Source: Planctomycetaceae bacterium
Lineage (GTDB): Bacteria > Planctomycetota > Planctomycetia > Pirellulales > Pirellulaceae
NCBI GenBank assembly: GCA_002708345.1
Contig: PANG01000088.1
Location: forward strand, 14,113-20,991
Reading direction: 5' to 3'
DNA length: 6,879 bases
The translations under genes were made by a program, and so were the position numbers. Below the pieces are notes generated by a model that was given only the letters and a program-made list of their open reading frames with translations, had not been told where the DNA came from and made no database searches. Positions 1 through 4,607 of this stretch are shown here, piece after piece; within the stretch, counting starts at the first letter, position 1; the number at the start of each line of letters is the position of its first letter.

Positions 1-915
1 TTCACCGTCTCCACCGGGCAGGCCTACAACGACCGCGATGATGAACAGGGTTACGATATCTATCCGGCGATGCTCACGCTCAAACCACACTTCTTTGTCC
101 ACACGGGGGACATCATCTACTACGACCGACTGGCCAAGACGGAAGCTCTTGCCCATTACCACTGGCAACGCACCTACAGCCTCCCCACGAATGTCCTCTT
201 TCACAGGCAGGTGTCGAGTTACTTCATCAAGGACGATCATGACAGCTGGGTCAACGACTGCTGGGCAACCATGCAGACGAAGTACATGCACGAGTTCACC
301 TTTGTCCGGGGCCTGGAGATCTTTCGTCATCAGGTTCCGATGGGCCGCAGTACTTACCGCACCCGCCGCTGGGGCCAGGACTTGCAAATCTGGATGGTCG
401 AGGGGCGTGATTTTCGTAGCGCCAACACCGACCCCGATGGACCGGCCAAGACCATCTGGGGAGAGAAACAAAAGGAATGGTTCAAGCGTACGGTCCGGCA
501 GTCGGATGCAACCTTCAAAGTCCTGGTCAGTCCTACACCGCTGGTGGGGCCCGACCGGGACAACAAGAACGACAATCACGCCAACAAGGGTTTCACCAAC
601 GAGGGAAACGAGCTGCGCGAGTTCATCGCCAGCCAGCAGAACATGGTGGTCGTCTGTGGCGACCGGCACTGGCAATACATGTCCGTCGACCCGCGGACGG
701 GAACCCGCGAGTACTCCTGCGGGCCGGCCAGTGACAAGCACGCCGGGGGCTGGCAGCAGGAGGATTACCGCAAGGAGTACCACCGCTACCTCAACGTGAC
801 GGGGGGGTTCCTCTCGGCGACCGTAGAAAGAAGTGAAGGAACTCCCTCTCTCACTTTCCGTTACCACGATTCAGACGGCACCGTCAATTTCTCTGACATT
901 CTCAATCCTCGTTAG
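1..915 (+). CDS. PhoD-like (alkaline phosphatase D family) metallophosphatase, 5' truncated
   Basis: Frame 1 is open from the first base to a TAG at 913-915, giving 304 C-terminal residues; the true start lies left of the window. Seen: GDIIYYD at residues 36-42, KDDHDSWVND at about 77-86, and a late CGDRHWQY with the GDRH at 220-223. Spaced Asp, Asn and His motifs in this order are typical of the PhoD branch of metallophosphoesterases, which use bound metals to hydrolyse phosphomonoesters or phosphodiesters and are usually exported. The Tyr pair after the first Asp and the DDHD...ND block are the most PhoD-like parts. The last 60 or so residues (ending LTFRYHDSDGT...) look like the C-terminal beta region of the family. 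The signal peptide and N-terminal domain would be in the missing part. The real substrate is unknown; phosphate scavenging or cleavage of phosphodiesters in lipids or nucleic acids are both possible. A terminator follows directly, so this is the last gene of its transcription unit. Confidence 0.85.
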   Translation, partial: FTVSTGQAYNDRDDEQGYDIYPAMLTLKPHFFVHTGDIIYYDRLAKTEALAHYHWQRTYSLPTNVLFHRQVSSYFIKDDHDSWVNDCWATMQTKYMHEFTFVRGLEIFRHQVPMGRSTYRTRRWGQDLQIWMVEGRDFRSANTDPDGPAKTIWGEKQKEWFKRTVRQSDATFKVLVSPTPLVGPDRDNKNDNHANKGFTNEGNELREFIASQQNMVVVCGDRHWQYMSVDPRTGTREYSCGPASDKHAGGWQQEDYRKEYHRYLNVTGGFLSATVERSEGTPSLTFRYHDSDGTVNFSDILNPR

Positions 916-920
916 ACCAT

Positions 921-949
921 CGCTGCCGGTACCGGCATGCGTTTTTCTT
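921..949 (+). terminator. Intrinsic terminator after the PhoD-like gene
   Basis: The stem TGCCG (924-928) pairs with CGGCA (933-937) around a GTAC loop. It is extended by CGC (921-923) with GCG (939-941) if T938 bulges out. A T-rich tract follows at once (TTTTTCTT, 942-949). It begins 5 bases after the phosphatase stop codon, as expected for a Rho-independent terminator. The core 924-937 is also a perfect 14-base palindrome. Confidence 0.72.
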
Positions 950-986
950 AAAAACAACCAACCCCCATTCCGACCAAGGAGATGCC

Positions 987-1904
987 ATGATCAAACAAGT
1001 TAACATCACCACCCTGCTGACGCTGGGATTCCTGCTGCTGGCCACGACAGGGGCACCGGCCCAGGATGCAGATGGGAAGCTGCGGATCATTGCTTTTGGG
1101 GCTCACCCGGACGATGCCGAGTTCCAGGCAGGAGGCACGGCGATCAAGTGGGCCCAGTTGGGACACCACGTGAAATTTGTCTCGGTCACCAACGGTGACA
1201 TCGGCCACTGGCAGATGGCGGGCGGGCCACTTGCCCAGCGACGGAAGGCCGAGGTGGTGGAAGCGGCCAAGCGAATGGGAATCGCCACCGAGGTGCTGGA
1301 TATTCATGACGGCGAATTGTTACCGACACTGGATAATCGTCGCACAATCACGCGGCTGATCCGGGAATGGAAAGCCGATATTGTCCTTTCCCACCGACCC
1401 AATGATTACCACCCAGACCACCGTAATGTGGGCATCCTGGTCCAGGATTCCGCCTTCATGGTAACCGTACCGTTCTTCTGCCCCGATATCCCCCGGCTGA
1501 CAAGCAACCCGGTCTTCTTTTTTTATCCGGACCGTTTCAGCAAGCCGTATCCCTTCAAACCGGATGTAGCCGTTTCCATCGATGATGTCTTTGACAAGAA
1601 ACTTCATGCGATTGACGCTCTCGAGTCCCAGGTCTACGACGGAGGGGCCCTGGGCACGCAAGAGACGCTACGGCAACGAATGGCTCATGACCCGGTCGCG
1701 CGCAAGGAGATACTGGCTCGCAGCTGGCAACGGCGACAGGGTGGGATCGCCGACCGTTATCGCGAAACCCTGCTCCGCTGGTACGGTGTGGAAGAGGGCA
1801 AAAAGGTGAAATACGCTGAGGCCTTTGAAATTTGCGAATATGGCAGGCAACCAAGTCAGGGGGAATTGAAAGAACTCTTTCCGTTCACCGAGTCGGCAAA
1901 ATGA
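987..1904 (+). CDS. Exported PIG-L family zinc-dependent deacetylase
   Basis: 305 residues. The ATG at 987 is preceded by AAGGAG (976-981) with a 5-base gap, which decides the start. Residues 1-25 are a signal peptide: short basic start, hydrophobic TLLTLGFLLLA, then APA before Q26, with no lipobox Cys, so the protein is probably periplasmic and soluble. The family motif AHPDDAE is at 39-45 and the second motif RPNDYHPDHRNVG at 137-149. By comparison with MshB-type enzymes of this fold, H40, D43 and H145 should bind zinc, D42 acts as general base and H142 assists catalysis; all are present. PIG-L (LmbE-like) enzymes remove the acetyl group from N-acetylglucosamine-type sugars or their conjugates. 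The substrate cannot be read from the sequence; a secreted form suggests external polysaccharide or glycoconjugate turnover rather than thiol cofactor synthesis. The length is normal for the family. It lies behind a terminator, so it needs its own promoter or readthrough; I see no convincing promoter in 950-975. Confidence 0.93.
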   Translation: MIKQVNITTLLTLGFLLLATTGAPAQDADGKLRIIAFGAHPDDAEFQAGGTAIKWAQLGHHVKFVSVTNGDIGHWQMAGGPLAQRRKAEVVEAAKRMGIATEVLDIHDGELLPTLDNRRTITRLIREWKADIVLSHRPNDYHPDHRNVGILVQDSAFMVTVPFFCPDIPRLTSNPVFFFYPDRFSKPYPFKPDVAVSIDDVFDKKLHAIDALESQVYDGGALGTQETLRQRMAHDPVARKEILARSWQRRQGGIADRYRETLLRWYGVEEGKKVKYAEAFEICEYGRQPSQGELKELFPFTESAK

Positions 1905-1941
1905 GCCCCGTTATCGCTCATTTTCTCCCACTGCCCCATAT

Positions 1942-1947
1942 TATAAT
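1942..1947 (+). promoter_or_regulatory. Candidate -10 box (TATAAT) upstream of the amphi-Trp gene
   Basis: A perfect TATAAT lies in the 104-base gap between the deacetylase stop and the amphi-Trp start, in a short AT-rich patch (1938-1947) of otherwise GC-rich DNA. It would start transcription near 1954, leaving a leader of about 55 bases. The expected -35 position (around 1918-1924) reads CATTTT or similar, a poor match to TTGACA, and there is no extended -10 TG. The rest of 1905-2008 shows no hairpin terminator, so readthrough from the deacetylase is also possible. Confidence 0.42.
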
Positions 1948-2008
1948 GCTAGGGACACGGCTGTCATTCTGCCCACACAAATCACCCTGAATCCAAAGGA
2001 GAAAGACC

Positions 2009-2377
2009 ATGGCCAAGGAAGAGACGAGTGCAAAGGAACGCAAACAGCAGGCGAAAGACGAACGCAAACTCCAAAAACAACAGCGCAAGGCGGACCGTAA
2101 GGCAGAAAAACAATCCCACCGAATTGACGTCGCTTACCAGTCCCAACTGGAAACCGAGAAAGTTGCAGCGATCCTGGAAGAAATTGCCGCCGGGCTCAAG
2201 AGCGGTTCTGTCACCGTGGAACATGGTGACCAGAACGTCTCAATTACCCCCTCGGATGTCGTCAGCGTAACTGTGAGGGCTCGACAATCCAAGAACAACG
2301 AGCGGTTTTCAATCCGCGTGCGATGGCCCCGGGGGGCGAGTCCCGAAGTGGCATCGGACAACCAGGTTTCCAGCTGA
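2009..2377 (+). CDS. Amphi-Trp domain-containing small protein with charged N-terminal extension
   Basis: 122 residues. The ATG at 2009 has a strong ribosome binding site, AAAGGAG (1995-2001), 7 bases upstream. Residues 1-37 are almost entirely Lys, Arg, Gln, Glu, Asp and Ala (such as KERKQQAKDERKLQKQQRK), probably a long charged helix or a disordered basic tail. Residues about 45-107 match the amphi-Trp domain pattern as I know it: an amphipathic helix (KVAAILEEIAAGLKSGSVTVEH), then alternating beta strands (QNVSITPSD, VVSVTVRAR) and a closing strand with the marker Trp (FSIRVRWPRG). The molecular function of this family is not established. There is no signal peptide, so it is cytoplasmic. 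The C-terminal tail (PEVASDNQVSS) is short and polar. The gene is followed by a strong terminator, and its neighbours do not reveal a role. Confidence 0.8.
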   Translation: MAKEETSAKERKQQAKDERKLQKQQRKADRKAEKQSHRIDVAYQSQLETEKVAAILEEIAAGLKSGSVTVEHGDQNVSITPSDVVSVTVRARQSKNNERFSIRVRWPRGASPEVASDNQVSS

Positions 2378-2399
2378 CAGCTGTTAATTCGTCGATCCA

Positions 2400-2437
2400 G
2401 GGTCGGGTATCCATTCAAGTGATCCCCGGCCTTTTTT
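2400..2437 (+). terminator. Strong intrinsic terminator after the amphi-Trp gene
   Basis: GGTCGGGTATC (2401-2411) pairs with GATCCCCGGCC (2421-2431), forming an 11-pair stem with one G-T wobble (T2403-G2429) and one mismatch (T2408/C2424), closed by a 9-base loop (2412-2420). Six T residues follow immediately (2432-2437). The structure begins 22 bases past the stop codon at 2375-2377. This is a textbook Rho-independent terminator and separates the amphi-Trp gene from the redox gene downstream. Confidence 0.9.
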
Positions 2438-2444
2438 CGATAAC

Positions 2445-2469
2445 GGAGGACGGTATGAAATCAACCTGA
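2445..2469 (+). other. Shine-Dalgarno plus four-codon mini-ORF (possible leader peptide)
   Basis: GGAGGA (2445-2450) is the strongest ribosome binding site in the window and is followed after 4 bases by ATG AAA TCA ACC TGA (2455-2469), encoding M-K-S-T. It lies just after the terminator and about 65 bases before the redox gene start. It could be a translated leader, a relic of a lost gene start, or chance. If the promoter proposed at 2477-2505 is the real one, this element would not be in the redox gene's mRNA. Confidence 0.2.
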
Positions 2470-2476
2470 TCACCCT

Positions 2477-2505
2477 TTCCCAGCCCTGCCTGCAGATCGT
2501 ATGAT
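2477..2505 (+). promoter_or_regulatory. Candidate sigma70-type promoter for the redox protein gene
   Basis: TTCCCA (2477-2482, four of six matches to TTGACA) and TATGAT (2500-2505, five of six matches to TATAAT) are separated by exactly 17 bases. It lies between the terminator at 2400-2437 and the next gene, where a promoter is required unless the terminator leaks. Transcription would begin near 2512, leaving only a short leader before the start codons at 2529-2553. The rest of 2438-2528 shows no other structure. Confidence 0.4.
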
Positions 2506-2534
2506 CACAACAACGAGCGATTGGCCTCGTGACA

Positions 2535-4550
2535 ATGAAGATGGATAAGTCGATGAAACAAGTTCTTTTCAGTTCGGTGCTTCTCCTTCTCAGCTTTTTT
2601 CACGGGACAGTCCCGGCCGCAGACACGAGCCCACGTGTGGGACGGCACCTTGAGGATTTCACCCTTAATGATTTCCTCGGAACCGCTCACTCCCTGAAAG
2701 ATCTGAACGATTCCAAGCTAGTCGTGATCGCCTTCCTGGGCACCGAGTGCCCGCTGGCTCGTCTTTACGGCCCCCGGCTTGAGGAGCTCGCCGCTGCTTA
2801 CAAGGAGAGCGGGGTCACTTTCCTTGGAGTTAATTCCAACCGGCATGACTCGATCACGGAGATTGCGGCCTATGCCCGCCAGCACCAAATCACCTTCCCG
2901 ATCCTTAAGGACACTGCCAACAAATTGGCTGACACGCTTGGTGCCGATCGGACTCCCGAGGTCTTCGTGCTGGACCACGATCGCCGCGTTCGCTACCACG
3001 GCCGCATCGACGACCAGTATGGCGTCGGTTATGTCCGCGAGAAGGTCACCCGGGCATACCTCACGCTCGCCATCGACGAGTTGCTTTCTGACAAACCGGT
3101 GAGCGTTCCTGTCACCGTTGCCACGGGCTGCCACATCGGACGGATCCTCAAGCCGGATAATTCCAGCTCGATCACTTATAGCGAACAGGTGTCCCGGATC
3201 TTTCAGAAATACTGCGTCGAATGTCACCGCACAGGTGACATCGCTCCCTTTTCTCTCACCGACTATGACGAGGTAGTCGGCTGGGCCGACACGATTGCCG
3301 AGGTCATCCAGCAACAGCGGATGCCTCCCTGGCATGCCAACCCCAAGTACGGCCATTTCCTCAACCAGCGTTTGATGACGAGCGGTGAAAAACAACTTGT
3401 TTATGACTGGGTTTCTCGAGGTGCACCGGAGGGCGATCCTGCAGACCTTCCTCGCCCCAGGACCTTCCTCGAGGGCTGGCAACTCCCGCGGAAACCTGAC
3501 CGGGTGGTGGAAATGGGCACGATTCCCTTCACCGTGGCCGCCCAGGGAACGGTCGAGTACCAGTACTTTGTCGCCGATCCCGGTTTTACCGAGGACACCT
3601 GGATCCAGGCCGCCGAGGTGGTCCCTGGCAATCGCCGGGTAGTTCACCATGCGATCGTCTTCATCCGGCCACCCAAGCTGGATCCCTCGCAGGGCACGGG
3701 CTGGTTGACTGCCTATGTCCCTGGCCAGTCGATCCTCAGCCTGCCCGATCACCAGGCCAAGTTCATACCGGCCGGATCCAAACTCATCTTTCAAATACAC
3801 TACACTCCCACCGGCAGGGAGCAGCAGGACACCACACGCATCGGCCTTCTTTTGGCAGATCCGGAAAAGGTCACCGAACAGGTGCTCACGATGCTGGCGA
3901 TCAACCGGGATTTTGAGATTCCCGCGGGTGTGGATAACTATCCCATTGATGCGGCGATCGACACCTTCCCGAAAGGAAGTCGCCTGCTGGCCATTTCACC
4001 GCACATGCATCTCAGGGGCAAGTCATTCCGTTTCACCCTCACCGAAGGTGACAGGTCTGAGATCCTGCTCGACGTTCCCCATTACGATTTTAACTGGCAA
4101 CACGTTTATGCCCTGGAGACGCCGCTGGAACTCAAAGCCGGAATGGCAATCGAGTGCACCGGACGTTTTGACAATTCCGAGAAGAATCTCGTGAACCCGG
4201 ATCCAACGACAGTTGTCCGCTGGGGGGACCAAACCTGGGAAGAGATGATGCTGGGGTTCATGGAAATCGCGGTCCCGCTGTCCCCGTCCAAACCGGGCAA
4301 CGTCTTCCAGGACCGTCCACTGACGGCAGAAGAAAAAAAAGAGGCAACCACCGCGGCCCGGGACCTGGTGAAGCGTTTTGACAAGAACAAGAATGGACAG
4401 ATTGAGCGGGCAGAAGTCCCCGACTCTTTTGCGGTCTTTGCCTTCCGGCGGATGGACCGTGATGGCAGCAAGACCATCACCTACAAGGAAGCATTCTCGG
4501 CTGCACGCAGGTCAGTTCTCCAGGAGCGATTCCGGCGACTCAACCGGTAA
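2535..4550 (+). CDS. Exported multidomain redox protein: redoxin + cytochrome c + copper type II monooxygenase + EF-hands
   Basis: 671 residues from ATG 2535. GTG 2529, ATG 2541 and ATG 2553 are alternatives and no clear Shine-Dalgarno decides; an in-frame stop at 2502-2504 limits extension. Signal peptide: hydrophobic VLFSSVLLLLSFF, cleavage near A28/A29. Domains: (1) thioredoxin-fold redoxin/AhpC-TSA, about 35-185, with GTECPLA and C72 as the lone active-site Cys (no CXXC), and a further Cys at 199 in TGCHIGR; (2) a c-type haem site CVECH at 227-231, with M263 in MPPW a likely distal ligand; (3) copper type II ascorbate-dependent monooxygenase-like, about 325-590, with HH 371-372, H422 (QIHY), HMH 490-492, DFNWQ, FDNS and M571/M572 in EEMM, matching the His3 and His2Met copper-site pattern of PHM-type enzymes; (4) two EF-hand loops, DKNKNGQIERAE (616-627) and DRDGSKTITYKE (641-652). 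All should act in the periplasm. This suggests a hydroxylase carrying its own electron-transfer modules; the substrate is unknown. It is followed at 57 bases by the RND transporter. Confidence 0.9.
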   Translation: MKMDKSMKQVLFSSVLLLLSFFHGTVPAADTSPRVGRHLEDFTLNDFLGTAHSLKDLNDSKLVVIAFLGTECPLARLYGPRLEELAAAYKESGVTFLGVNSNRHDSITEIAAYARQHQITFPILKDTANKLADTLGADRTPEVFVLDHDRRVRYHGRIDDQYGVGYVREKVTRAYLTLAIDELLSDKPVSVPVTVATGCHIGRILKPDNSSSITYSEQVSRIFQKYCVECHRTGDIAPFSLTDYDEVVGWADTIAEVIQQQRMPPWHANPKYGHFLNQRLMTSGEKQLVYDWVSRGAPEGDPADLPRPRTFLEGWQLPRKPDRVVEMGTIPFTVAAQGTVEYQYFVADPGFTEDTWIQAAEVVPGNRRVVHHAIVFIRPPKLDPSQGTGWLTAYVPGQSILSLPDHQAKFIPAGSKLIFQIHYTPTGREQQDTTRIGLLLADPEKVTEQVLTMLAINRDFEIPAGVDNYPIDAAIDTFPKGSRLLAISPHMHLRGKSFRFTLTEGDRSEILLDVPHYDFNWQHVYALETPLELKAGMAIECTGRFDNSEKNLVNPDPTTVVRWGDQTWEEMMLGFMEIAVPLSPSKPGNVFQDRPLTAEEKKEATTAARDLVKRFDKNKNGQIERAEVPDSFAVFAFRRMDRDGSKTITYKEAFSAARRSVLQERFRRLNR

Positions 4551-4593
4551 CCCGGGTTCACCCTGCTACTGCCAAAAAGTGTCGGTCCAGAGC

Positions 4594-4598
4594 AAGGA
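4594..4598 (+). promoter_or_regulatory. Ribosome binding site (AAGGA) setting a GTG start
   Basis: AAGGA lies 9 bases upstream of GTG 4608. No ATG is available in this frame before codon 25 (ATG 4680), which already lies inside the first membrane helix, so this site supports GTG 4608 as the start. The in-frame TTG at 4599 is immediately next to the site and too close to be used. The gap 4551-4607 has a CCCGGG palindrome but no T-tract, so I see no terminator between the two genes. Confidence 0.6.
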
Positions 4599-4607
4599 TT
4601 GTGTGTC

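Noticed and set aside
38..799. Long open frame (253 codons) overlapping the PhoD-like gene in another + frame
   Set aside because: The translation is rich in Ser, Thr and Arg with no recognisable motif, and frame 1 across the same DNA carries clear phosphatase motifs. It is a shadow of a GC-rich coding sequence.
2371..2384. CAGCTG repeated twice at the end of the amphi-Trp gene as an operator or attachment site
   Set aside because: Two 6-base self-complementary words two bases apart, partly within coding sequence, are too short to support a functional claim.
2718..3800. 360-codon open frame on the - strand, antisense to the redox gene
   Set aside because: Long antisense frames are common in GC-rich genes. 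The protein has no recognisable domain, and the opposite strand encodes a well-supported multidomain protein.
4546..4562. GC-rich palindrome (AACCCGGGTT) just after the redox gene as a terminator
   Set aside because: There is no loop of usable size and no T-tract afterwards. It does not look like an intrinsic terminator.
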